Assembly: GCA_958496175.1 (NCBI GenBank)
Contig: OY292277.1
Coordinates: forward strand, 6,200,001-6,264,000
DNA: 64,000 bases
From: Sisyra terminalis
Lineage: Eukaryota; Arthropoda; Insecta; Neuroptera; Sisyridae
Reading direction: 5' to 3'
The notes beneath the pieces are model-generated. The model was not told where the DNA came from. It searched no databases and was given only the letters and a program-made list of their open reading frames with translations. Shown here one piece after another: positions 47,537 to 58,331 of the stretch (positions are counted from its first letter, which is position 1; every line of letters starts with the position of its first letter). The position numbers and the translations under genes are program-made.

Positions 47537-47545
47537 AAGAGCTAC

Positions 47546-48640
47546 TGCTCTGGAACTCCAACTTCTAAACTCATGAAAATAATAAACTGTAAAAAAAGGC
47601 CATGGACCAATAAAGAATTTTATATTATCATTATTTCAGTAATTTTCGTTTTTCTTTTTGTATTAAAATTTAGACAAGTGTTAATAATGATGTATTGTAT
47701 TTGTTCCAATCCTTGCATCCATTCGAGCTATTCATTTCAAAGTGTAAAACGTATAAAACAATAGTAAAAATAATTTGGTAGAAATATTTGCTAATAGTTC
47801 AATGTTAACCTGACAGATGGCGTTACGTTTAAGATCAACTATTGGCCATCTACATGTTTATTACGAAAACATAAACACACTTATGCATACTTGAATTAAA
47901 TTTTTAATAAAAAAACATGAATTTTCAATTTATGGAATTAAGCAATTAAAAAAAATCATAAAAAGGATTTATTTTTATTTTAACGTTTCATATTATTAAT
48001 ATACATTATTTTATTCAATAGTTCTTTTTTTACAAATATATATTTTTATACAAAATATTTAAATACAAAAAAAAAGTGTAATGTTCTAATCAGTCTAACA
48101 TTTTTCTTTTTATTATTAATAATCTTTAACTATTTTATTTTATTTTTTTAATAAAATTTCATTTCATTAATTACAAATTCATTACAACTACATTAACAAT
48201 AAATGACTTGAAAACATTATACTTGTTAGCTACAATTTTCAATGTTATTTAATCGAAATTTTCCGCTAATTTTCTCGAAAAACTTAAGACAATAATATCA
48301 ATAAAAATAATTTTGTGCCAATTTTTTCTTTTCAATGAAATTCTTGGAAATATCTCTCTGAATAAAATATTTTTTTTTACATTTTAAAATTAAATAAAAC
48401 ATTTTGTGTACAACAATAAAAAAAATTTACAAGAATCAATGGCACTATTTGATATTATTATAAAATTATAAATAATTGGAAATATTTGTCATATTTACAA
48501 ATTCGATGATTTTTCTTTTCTTTGCTGAATTGAGGTATTGGTGCATTAATTTCACTTTAAGGCCTATAAATCAGGGGTGGGTTCATTTTTCAAGTCAAGG
48601 GGGGAGGATTTCACTACGATTAAAATTAATTAAATAGAAA
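47546..48640. other. Very AT-rich intergenic DNA
   Basis: Long A and T runs, no gene. TTTATT strings on the + strand (AATAAA on the -) are frequent and not individually informative. Confidence 0.4.
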
Positions 48641-48646
48641 TAGTGG

Positions 48647-49225
48647 TTTATTGTACGTTACAATAATTTTAATCATATCTTCTTGTTATTTTATCAGTAA
48701 TCGACTTATATCCAGTTAAGATGAGAAGGTTAGGACCCCCAATATTTCCTTCTCCGTAATCACCCCCTTGCCAAAAATACTGTTTTTTGGAATCCATTGT
48801 TTGATTTAAATTTAGATCGCAGGGATCGATAAAAAAGACAATAAATTTTTGAAATCCAATTTTTCAATTGGTCTTATTTGTTCCCACTTTTCGCCTGAAT
48901 TGACAATTCAGAATTTTTTTATCTGAGTTACAAAAGAACAACTTTTATTGATTCAATTCAAGCAAGAAAATCAACCCTTAAAAAAGATAAGTGTTTATAG
49001 GCGTTTGTGAAATTTTCTGCACCCCCCGTTTTCCCTTTATATTTTTGATTCAATTCAAACCTCAATCGAAAATTTCTTTAAAAAAATGTGCGGTTTTCAT
49101 GGACGTTTTGATCAAATATTTGGTCCTTTATCCAACGTTCTGTTGATCAAAACTTTTTGGAAATCCTCCATTTAAGAAGCTGCCATTTTATAGCACCCCT
49201 TTACGAAATATTTCATCGCAACCGG
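48647..49225 (-). other. Probable 3' UTR of the PH-like gene
   Basis: The sequence after the stop of the - strand gene is non-coding. An AATAAA signal on the - strand (48647-48652) lies about 580 bases downstream. The assignment is by position only. Confidence 0.35.
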
Positions 49226-50773
49226 TTACACATAGGAAATAATTTTATTTCCCTCCCGAAACTGTTTAAATCCAAAATAATAGTTATTGTTCTCATGAAA
49301 AAATGGACTTTTATAGTCCTTCTTCAAATCGTTGAGTTTGTCGCTGTTTTTCAAATTTGGTGGCGTGTCTTTGGCGCTGACCACCTTGCGGTATCCTTTG
49401 GCAATTGTATTGTATTTGTTCAGGGTGACAAGGGGTTCGCAAGTTTTCGAAACGGGGGTGGAAAACGACGATGTTGCGACTTCAGGTTCGCTACGGGTTT
49501 CGAAATATTTGCAGATTTCCCGCACAGCGGTTCCGCATCGACTCAAATCGTGGAGGGAACGCGCCCGTTTGTGGCATCCGGTTAACGATGGGGAAAGACT
49601 GACCAGATCTTCGCTGCTGCGGGCCAGGCGGCGACCTAGCCGCGAAAGGGATTCGAACAAAATGAGTTTTTCCTTGACGGGAACATAACTGTCCGAATTC
49701 TGGCAACGTTGCAACAAAATTTCCACAGCCTCTTCGTCGCTTTGTACATCGAAGAACTTTTCACAGTTACTTGTGGGGGTGAGAGAGGAGTGCCGCGTCA
49801 CCTCTGGTTTGGGAGCCGGTGGAAAAATCGAATCCATTAGGGATTTGGAATGCCGCGATTTGTAGTCAGTGAGGGTGAAATATTCCTTGGTCGTTCCATT
49901 CGGTGTGGTGGACTTTGACGAAGAATTCAGGATGTCTTTGTCGGCTAAAGTGTTTGTACTCTTTCTTAACATGTTCAACTTGGCATCGTTTTTCCTTTTA
50001 GTCGAAAGACGTTCCGACGAGGTGTTGATGTTCTTCAGGTCGTAGGACTTCAACTGAACACAATCACGCACGTTATAAACCCTCGAGTATCCAATTGTTC
50101 CGAAATCAAATTTACGCAAAATTGGTTTAACAGGTGTCTCTTTCACTGGATCATCTTTGATTTCGGGTTCCACCCGACTTTCTAGTTGCTTCAACGACAA
50201 AACCCTCCGGATTCGGTCTCGGGCTTGCCGTTTTTGAAACTCCTTAAAGTCCATCGACGACGTTAGATTCCGATTGACATCATAGCTGTGCGAAATGTGC
50301 AACGGCGTTTTTGGAAACTCGACCATGTCCACACTCTTGGTCGACCCATCGATCGTGTCCAGCGACATTTGACTTCCCGAATCTTCCACGTCGGGAAACA
50401 ATGACTTCCGCGCCGCTGTACTCTTAAACGTACAATCCACGCAACTTTGATTCTTGTTGGAGTTGTAATCCTCGTCGGACGACGAGCACATCGCCGTCGG
50501 TAGATCCTTGCACTTCGGCAGATCACCACGTGAGACGTCCAGCCGCAATTCGCTGCGACATCGGCGTTTCGTGATCGTCGGCGAAATGGTCGAATCGCTG
50601 CGATCCGACGACGAACTTCGCCGTGACCGGCACGACGTCGAGCTGAACGAACTGGCCGGACTGCTCACCAAGCCCATAATGTCCAAATACTTGATGGCTT
50701 CCAGCGGCGTTTGGCGCATCAATTCAATCGAAATTATCTTCACCCATATGTCGTACTCGTGCTGATTGGCCGC
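49226..50773 (-). CDS. PH-like-domain protein, last coding exon with long serine-rich tail
   Basis: A TTTTTTAG acceptor opens this exon in phase 0 at 50773 with AANQHEYDIWVKIISIELMRQ. Tryptophan in an amphipathic helix is the expected end of a PH domain. About 480 residues of low-complexity, Ser/Thr/Arg-rich sequence follow (SPASSFSSTSCRSRRSSSSD), with basic and charged patches (KEFQKRQARDRIRRV; PVKPILRKFDF) and a last conserved-looking segment (RCQNSDSYVPVKEKLILFES, RSLHDLSRCGTAVREICKYF). The stop is TAA at 49226-49228. The exon is clearly GC-richer than its surroundings, consistent with coding. Likely a cytoplasmic or membrane-associated adaptor. I cannot name the gene. Confidence 0.88.
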   Translation of the reverse strand, partial: AANQHEYDIWVKIISIELMRQTPLEAIKYLDIMGLVSSPASSFSSTSCRSRRSSSSDRSDSTISPTITKRRCRSELRLDVSRGDLPKCKDLPTAMCSSSDEDYNSNKNQSCVDCTFKSTAARKSLFPDVEDSGSQMSLDTIDGSTKSVDMVEFPKTPLHISHSYDVNRNLTSSMDFKEFQKRQARDRIRRVLSLKQLESRVEPEIKDDPVKETPVKPILRKFDFGTIGYSRVYNVRDCVQLKSYDLKNINTSSERLSTKRKNDAKLNMLRKSTNTLADKDILNSSSKSTTPNGTTKEYFTLTDYKSRHSKSLMDSIFPPAPKPEVTRHSSLTPTSNCEKFFDVQSDEEAVEILLQRCQNSDSYVPVKEKLILFESLSRLGRRLARSSEDLVSLSPSLTGCHKRARSLHDLSRCGTAVREICKYFETRSEPEVATSSFSTPVSKTCEPLVTLNKYNTIAKGYRKVVSAKDTPPNLKNSDKLNDLKKDYKSPFFHENNNYYFGFKQFREGNKIISYV

Positions 50774-53120
50774 CTAAAAACCAACAAACCATGTCAACCA
50801 AAAAAAAAAAAAAAAAAAATGAAACATCCTCTTCAACACATGCATTTCTTCGTCATAAAAGTTAACGTGATTCCAATCGAAAATCTTCCAAGGTGTGTTT
50901 CTTATTCAGAAAATTTATTCGGTAATTTCAGTCTTCACTATCCACCCCGACCGCATCGTCATTGTTCTTCAATTGTTTGTTTTTTCTTCTTCGGCAGTAC
51001 GCACCCGACGCACCCACAGCCCATCTCGTCTTCAACCAATTCACATTTCTTTGTTTTCTCATTTCGATGGCAAACATTAACCATTCGATGGTTTCTCTTG
51101 TTCTAATTACAAATGAAATAGTAATGGGGGGTGAGGGGGAGGAAGAGGAAGAACCGTGCCTTTGTTTTGGATTTTTGATATTGTCATCTTAAGCGAAACA
51201 ATATATTATCTTCGGCCCACCTGTTCAAGTCTGTTTAAAGAATATCTTCGTCAGCTATGAAAAGTGCAGCAATTTTTTATTAAAAAATTTAAATCTATTG
51301 ATTTAACTACCCCTCCTTCTATCCATTTGCTATTTAGGCTTGGAATTAAAAGCTTGGAAAGCTTTAACTTCGGAGTAATTTTACATGAATTCTATCCGAT
51401 TAAAAAAGTTGGTCAACTTCTGATGATTTATACCAAAATTTGGGGCTTCAATAATAAAAAAATGTATAAAAATTATTTTGTATAAAAATTATTCGGCTCA
51501 TGTGTACTTTAGCACACCAACTCCCCTTTAACTTGGTACTGAATTTTCAAGTATTTCATAATTTCAGCTTTGAAACTTTGAACTGATATTGCGGGTGCCC
51601 TCTTACACAGGTCGAAAAAAAATTCACATTACAACTCACGTTAAGGCATTGTTTGAAAATCGGTTGATAAAATATGTCCTTATAAGGAAAAGGGCTACCT
51701 TAAAAACGACCAATTTTAGGGCAAATTTAGTGCATGCAGTATTACCTCTTTAAATTCCCGTTTTAATTTTCCATGGATTTAGTCGTTAAATGCAAATTCT
51801 TTTCATGCAATTTCATTAAGAATGAATCTGTCTAAAATATTTTGCTCAATTTCAGCGAAAAATCAATCCTTAATATTCTTTGTATGCACTTGAAAATTAA
51901 CCTATTTGAAACTTTGAACTGATATTGCTGCGGTGACTCTAGTTCCTCAGTTGTACAGTATTAAAAACCAAAGTTTCTTAAAAACCAAGAACCATATTTC
52001 ATAGAAAATGTCCAATCTATATTTGGTTTTTTCTTCCTTTTTTTTTCATTTTATTAAACTTTTTAGAAGAGAAAAATATCCTATTCTACCGAAATGCGTA
52101 AAATCGTATTGAAGTACAGAAAAAAATTCATATGAAATAGAAGATTTAAATGATTATGACTGGGGAGAATTTGTATATTTTGAAATAAAAAGAAATTTAC
52201 TTGGGAACTTCGATTGGGGTTTCCAATTGGGATCCGACATATATTTGTATTAATTCTCTAAGTGGAGTCCCAATAAAGTAGCCCATTAAGGTACAAAAGG
52301 ATTCACTTAATAAACTCTAGTTGGGTACTTAACAATTAGAATTCTGAGCAGAGAAGTAGAGGAAACAGGTGCTTCAATAAGATATAATGAAAATAAAAGG
52401 CTGTTATTTTTTCTGAGTATAGCCTTTATATACTTTTATCATATGTCTAAATTACAGTTAAATAGGTTTACTTATTGTTGCGAAAAAATATTTTCTGATT
52501 TATTATTTTTACTTACAAATAAAAAGACATAGAAACCTGAAATTTGGAGTACAAATATATCTTTTTAGTACTACCATACTTTCTAAAAATGGTCCAAATA
52601 CCTTCCTGGGACCGATTTCTTATTGTTATTGTCCTATAACTTTTTCTACACTTTTCGATTTAGTCATCATTTTTGGACCATCGAAAAATCATTTACAATA
52701 CTTTTCTCCAAATTTCAGATCAAATTTGTATGATTGTGAAAATAAGGTTTTTTATACATAAACATATTTAAAAGTAAATTCAACATTTTCAAATTTATAA
52801 TTTCCACTTGTTTCCCATTTTGGGAAATAAAACCATACCTGGAAACGCGTTTTAAAATTTTGCTGACAAAATTGAAGTATTAACCACCGCTGTGTATAAT
52901 ACACCGGAAAACTGTATTGTTTTTTTCCTCTTAAATTTGAACGAATTACTAAAGTTATGTCGATAACTTTTCGAGTTAAATCTTGAATTAAATTTTATTT
53001 ACATTAATTTTTATAAACATTTTTAATATATATAAAAATTTTAATTTAAAAAATTTGTAATGTATGTGTGCGATAGGGAAAAAAATTTCGATGAATTGTG
53101 ATGTATATTGTGTACTTCAT
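50774..53120 (-). other. Intron of the PH-like gene, left part
   Basis: Follows the coding exon on the 5' side. About 50930-51090 is pyrimidine-rich with GC patches (CACCCCGACCGCATCGTC) and might hold regulatory sequence. Open frames here lack any recognisable protein. The rest is AT-rich. Confidence 0.5.
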
Positions 53121-53127
53121 ATTAAGA

Positions 53128-53167
53128 AGCCTGAGGAAGGTCTAATAAAAGACCGAAACGTGTCGCT
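53128..53167 (+). ncRNA. Hammerhead-ribozyme-like motif, third family
   Basis: CTGAGGA (53131-53137), one extra A, stem II GGTCT / AGACC with an AATAA-type loop, GAAA, a short stem III (AC/GT), then GTC as cleavage-type triplet. AGC before and GCT after give a three-pair stem I. The host repeat is otherwise undefined. A single copy is seen here. Confidence 0.4.
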
Positions 53168-54330
53168 AAATTAATAATTAGTATATGGATCTACATCCTT
53201 TCATGTCCACTATCCTACTAAAAATAAATAATATTATTTAAATTATGGACACAACCAATTTATCGATTAATAATCGATAAATAAAATAATAATCGATATA
53301 ATCGATTAATAAAATATATTTTTTGATACCTTTGATTCCGGAAAATCGTAGGAAATCACCCATTTACCATTTCTTACTCTTTTAGAGTACCATATTTTAC
53401 CATCTTCTTTTACAAACAGGCAAACCAGGAAATTCTTTCACCCAATTTCATATGACATAACTCTTCTGAAACTTTGAAAATTCAATGAGCTTCTGTTCAA
53501 CCAAAACATTTATTATTGTTTTTTTTTTTTTTTGGTAGAAAAGGGTTCCGAACGGTTCGTGAGTGAGTAATGGAGTTAGTGTTGGTCGGGGATTAGGTCA
53601 CAGTTCTTGAATTCGTGACTCATCTTCTTCTTGTTCATTTTCTCGTCGTCTTCATCATTTCAATTTCACTTTCGAATAAAGAAACGGGAAATTGTTGGGT
53701 GTGTATATGTATATGTAAGTATAGGTGGTATGTTAGTGTAGGTATTTGTTATGATGTGATATTATTACGTGGATCGTAACAGCGTCACGACTCGCTTCGA
53801 TTGAATATTTGATTCGATTCATAAATCAAAGTGAATCAATTCGATATCGTCCATTATCATAATCGGCTAAATGCATTTCAATGCAAATCACTTCATTCCC
53901 CGTCAACCAACTACCGTTTTTCTTCCACCAGAAAAAAAAACATTGCTGCTTTTCTCCAATCAATCACCACCACTGTAGGGCCAAGCCCGGACATTTCTCC
54001 ATCTGTATTTCTTTTTCACTAATTCCTCGTATTTATTTATTTTCGGCCAATAAATCATTTATTTATCGTTAATTACCAGCGAAAATACGAGAAAACGAGT
54101 AAATAATTTGAATTTATTTGACGCTAATGATATTTATGGCAGGTCGTAAATGTTAAAAGCGAAACGCGAAATTTTTTCCGCTTTTATTTAAATTTTAAGA
54201 ATTGAAAAAATATTGGAAATATTGTGTATGGTTTTATGGGTGAAATAAGAAGAAAATAAAATTACTTAGAGTTTCAATTCGAAACGCTTTGCAGCGTTAA
54301 AATGGGAAAGTTTATGCAGTTGCATGCTGT
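53168..54330. other. Intronic stretch with ATCGATTA repeats and a GC patch
   Basis: 53260-53315 holds several overlapping ATCGATTA/TAATCGAT strings. 53540-53660 is less AT-rich (GGGTTCCGAACGGTTCG, CTCGTCGTC) and may be regulatory. No coding exon recognised. Confidence 0.4.
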
Positions 54331-54334
54331 GTAG

Positions 54335-54780
54335 GGGAGACTGGGTATAAAATTTTATTTTCATTAGGCATTGATTGACGAACTTGTTTGCCCTTATTGC
54401 AATAATCGATTGAGTTCATATCGATTTCTGATTGACTGAATTCAAAAAACAATCAGGATTAGATCCTATTGTAAATCACTCCACCATCGAAGTAGGGGAG
54501 ACTGGGTACAAAAGTAACGGCGGGTCGACAGTAACAATTGCTTTTATAGGTTTATCCAATGGGCGAACATCGTTTTGCTGCCATCGTAAGGTAGCTTTGG
54601 ATAGTAAGGTGGAGCTGAATTTCCATATTGTCGTAGCCTTCTTGATCATAAATTTGCAAATAGGGGAGACCGGGTACAAAAATAACGGCGGGTCGAAAGT
54701 AACAAATGCTTTCTAGGCTTATCCAATGGGTGAACATCGTTTTGCTGCCATCTAGTGATAGCCTAGAGCACCCCTCTCAA
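54335..54780. repeat. Direct repeats of a GGGGAGACTGGGTACAAAAG-type element
   Basis: Three starts, at about 54333, 54494 and 54662, share AGGGGAGACNGGGTA. The last two continue with AGTAACGGCGGGTCG, GTAACAA and TTATCCAATGGG-GAACATCG. A further partial copy lies at about 55772-55830, beyond an inserted retroelement. The family resembles dispersed insect repeats. Confidence 0.7.
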
Positions 54781-55020
54781 TCGCATTAAATCGACGCGTG
54801 CGCAGTGCGTTTTTAAGTTATGTAATAGGACGTAATGTGTTTGAACGAGCCAAAAGTAAGTTTTTCAAGTTTTTCTTATTTATTGTTTACATAGTCGTGA
54901 AAAGATCATAGTAATCCGAATGTTTGCATATCCATTCTTGATTAGATAAATTGTACATTGTTTAAATTCATTTTTGTCTAGCACGTTCCATTTTAAGGTT
55001 ATGTTACTCGTTTTATTAAA

Positions 55021-55773
55021 AACTAGCTGATCCCCGCGACTTCGTCTGCGTAATGTAGGTGTAGATTATATTTTCTTTTTAAGTTTGCTATTTGTAGTGG
55101 CATATGAAAATTATTATTTTTCTTATTTCTTTTACAAAAAACATAATCATACTTAAAAACACTATTTTGTCAACGTTAATATTTCCTTATTGAGCAACTC
55201 TAAGGGTCTATTTACAACAATTTTGTAAAAAAAAAGTTTACTGTAAGATTCAAACCCACATCTTTATAATTAGGAGCATCAGAATGTTAGATACGTATGC
55301 CATTACGCTATTAACATCAACTATATGTTTTATATATATATAAAGCTTTATATTTCAAAGAGGCAATTTTTAAAATTTAAATTGAATTTACTGTGCTTTT
55401 TATCAGTTCATCTAAAAATATTATTACAGATTATTTTCTAACTTTAAATTACCTTTCCAATGATATATAACTCACCTGTCTAGTGTAAAAATTTTTGTTT
55501 TCATCCCCAGGGAATACCTTCCCTTATTATTTTTTTGGAATGATAAGTAGCCTATAGTCTGTAGGAAATTGTGTTGTATCTTAGTACCAAATTTCATTAA
55601 ATTCGGTTGTTCCGTTCTTTAGTTAAATCGGGGCACACAGACAGACAGACAAAAATCTTAAAAATGATAAATTTGAAAAAAGGGCATCTTGAAACAAATA
55701 TTTTCCCTAAAATTGGGTTCAAAATTGAAATGTACAGACAGACGTAAGAATTTTATATATTAGTATAGATGAG
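55021..55773 (+). mobile_element. Non-autonomous retroelement of the 'TAGCTGATCCCCGCGACTT' type
   Basis: It starts AACTAGCTGATCCCCGCGAC and ends TATATTAGTATAGATGAG. Near the end it has ACACAGACAGACAGACAAAA and a TCGGTTGTTCCGTT-type string. This combination is a familiar short interspersed retroelement pattern across arthropod genomes. No coding capacity remains, and flanking duplications were not found. It splits the GGGGAGACTGGGTA repeat cluster. Confidence 0.65.
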
Positions 55774-55830
55774 AATGGGTACAAAAGTAACATAGCCCCC
55801 TAGGATACAAAAGTAATATGTTACTTTTGT

Positions 55831-56620
55831 CCTCATAATGATTTTATTATTAACATCATATTTTTATAGATATCTACTTCAATAGAATAATTTTCGATAC
55901 ATTTTCGTGTCGGTAGTTCTTCATGCAGTAGTTCTTATGCGTTGTCACGGCATTCTATTGATTCATTTCCTTAAAATATTTATTTTTTGAGTATTTAAAA
56001 TGCTGAATTTGGTTTATATCATTAATATAAAGTCTTTAAATAAGTATTTTTTTTTGATTTAACTTGTACTATTGTTTTCATTAGCAACCTTTGGCAGTCT
56101 TCTTACTTTCGACCAATTTTTTTTAACTCTGTGTTATTCATATAAAACACACGATAATTTAATAAATCAAGTTACTATTGTGAAGAACATAAACAAAACA
56201 ACCCCTTAAATTCTCCCAATTTAAATCACGACTTCCGTCTTTCACACCTCCCCCCATTTTTTTTTCATTATTTATTGGAATGAAATCGCGACATTTCAAA
56301 CTTGATATTCCAGTCAAAACTTAAACAAGCACATAAATCCAAAACCGGACAAATTAATATCAACAATCAATTAGCCAAAATTTTAGAAAGTAATTTAGAA
56401 AAATTATTAAAATATTTTTGTTCATATGCCTGTTGGCACCTGTTAATCGTTTACTTAATGACCTCAACTTCCAATCGGAAGAATTTTCAAGTTTTTAACA
56501 AAATCAAACTTCAATGATTTGATCTCGAAAGAGAAATTGGATCGTAGTCAAGTTAACTTTTATGGATCGAAATAGAAAAGATAATTCCGCGAAGAAAGAT
56601 TATTCGACTCGGTGACTCAC
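55831..56620 (-). other. Intron of the PH-like gene, right part
   Basis: AT-rich DNA with no recognised repeat. On the - strand it starts with the GTGAGT donor at 56620. Confidence 0.5.
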
Positions 56621-56832
56621 CTGAAAGGTAGCAATCGGCTGATTGTCACAGTCGCGGCTGTACAGGGCAAACGTGCGGATTGTGGGTCCCGGACGTAGAT
56701 TCAAATGCCGCAAGGCGATTCGTGGCGCCTCCATTTGGGCACCCTGTGCCGAAATCAATAAGGTTCCACCACGAACTTGCACGTGCCGACGACTCCACGT
56801 ACATGTCGCTCCATTAAAATACAAAAGTTCAC
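56621..56832 (-). CDS. PH-like-domain protein, penultimate coding exon
   Basis: It is bounded on the - strand by a TTTTTTCAG acceptor and a CAG|GTGAGT donor. It gives 70 codons in frame with the next exon, plus two bases completing a Gly: ELLYFNGATCTWSRRHVQVR, then GGTLLISAQGAQ, and LYSRDCDNQPIATFQ. The pattern of short beta strands, an R-x-V-x-V strand, GGTLLI, and a later F/Q strand joining the tryptophan helix of the next exon is that of a pleckstrin-homology fold. The first strand and everything N-terminal lie on exons to the right of the window or unrecognised within it. The fold call is by pattern; the family is not identified. Confidence 0.82.
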
Positions 56833-57995
56833 CTGAAAAAACCAAAAAAAAAAAAATCAATTTGGGAACTTAACCGCTCACTTATTCAGTTAGCCATGAC
56901 CAAATTTCCAAATACAAATAAATGCAAGTGAAAAACCGTTCAATTCCAAATTTGCCCGTAACAACATTTTTAAATGTTCAATTTCCGTATCAAATCGTCG
57001 TGAAAAAAAAAAAAACAAATCACAACATTTGTTCAATTGTCTTCGACATTTCATTTGTTTCGCCAAAAAAAAATTCAGTAGAAGACCTTGTAGACCCACA
57101 TGGATTAGATTCATACGATCGAATCTATTCAAATTTTTCATCTTAATAACATGCAAATCTTGATTCTTTATAGACGAATCGGCGGGAAGGGCAAGCGGGT
57201 GGTACACGGTCTAGTTTCAATTAATTACTAAAATTGTCCTTAATTTTTTTCGCAATTAATTACCAAAAGTCCTTGACAATTTGTTCCTCGTTATGGTCAA
57301 CTTAATTGGAGCGAATTTTTTTCGGCCAATACCCAATCCATAAATGGACACAAATCCGACGAATATAAATATATTTGCAAAGTTTAAATTTTGCATGAAA
57401 TTTGCATAAAGAGCCAACGAGTGAACGTTTTAATTAAACGGTCGATTAGATTTTTTGCAAATAGAGCAACGGTGATTGCTATTTTTAGATGTGGTGGCAA
57501 AGTTGCTCTGCACTATTGCAAAGGTGAAATGAACTAAAGATATACGCAGAAGGAAATAATAATTGCGATCGAATTCTGGTTTTTGATTTGAAAAATATTC
57601 GAGAAACTTTTGCGCCGTTTAATTGGTGAGATTAGTTTTGAATTGTGGCGCCAAATTAATTGGAGAGGCTCGAAATTATTGATAAGCGTAATTAATGCGT
57701 TCACCTAATTGGATTGGGTGCGAAATTATTTGATTACGAAAACTATTAATGATCATTGACGTAAAAATTCCAAACTTAAAATTCCAAGAAAATATTGCAC
57801 ACAATTGATAAAAATTGAGGATAAGATTGGAATCAAGTTGGCTCTGGTATGGGAAGGGGTTACTTTTTTGATATAACGAAGAACTGTTGCCCTTATATCA
57901 ACAAAATGATTCGATCAAAACTGACTTTAAAAGAATGTAAACCTTTTTCAATTTGTTTCAGAAGAATGGAAAATTTGTTCGCTGACTTTGAACAT
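56833..57995 (-). other. Upstream intron, no further exon recognised
   Basis: AT-rich DNA; no exon with splice signals and PH-like content was found. 57400-57750 has modestly more GC. The gene continues beyond the window. Confidence 0.45.
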
Positions 57996-57999
57996 TTAT

Positions 58000-58331
58000 A
58001 CTGTGTATACAATATATGGAATATATTGCGGTCCAATTTATGTCGTATAATTTAATATAATGATATATAAAAATCATACCATAAACATAAATTTGAACAG
58101 AAGTTTAAACAAAAATATTCGTGACGTATTGCCAGATACGTAATTCGATTATAGTATTTTAGTCATCCAAACTACTTGATGACCACTAAGGAAGATTGCT
58201 TGGCAATCGAAATACGTATCTGGCAATACGTCACGAATATTTATGTTTATGGTATGATTTTTATATATTATTATATTAAATTATACTACATAAATTGGAC
58301 CGAAATATATTCTCTATATTGTATACACAGT
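58000..58331. mobile_element. Decayed inverted pair of the Penelope-like/retrozyme-like repeat
   Basis: The arms run from GTGTATACAATATATGGAAT to CTCTATATTGTATACACAG. They are the same as 7771-8170 but shorter and more diverged. The + strand core reads CTAAGGA instead of CTGAGGA, which would abolish a hammerhead. The - strand arm has lost stem II. Confidence 0.65.

Noticed and set aside
49332..49706. Frames on both strands over the PH-like gene's last exon
   Set aside because: They overlap the supported 1.5-kb coding exon and read as low-complexity arginine-rich shadows.
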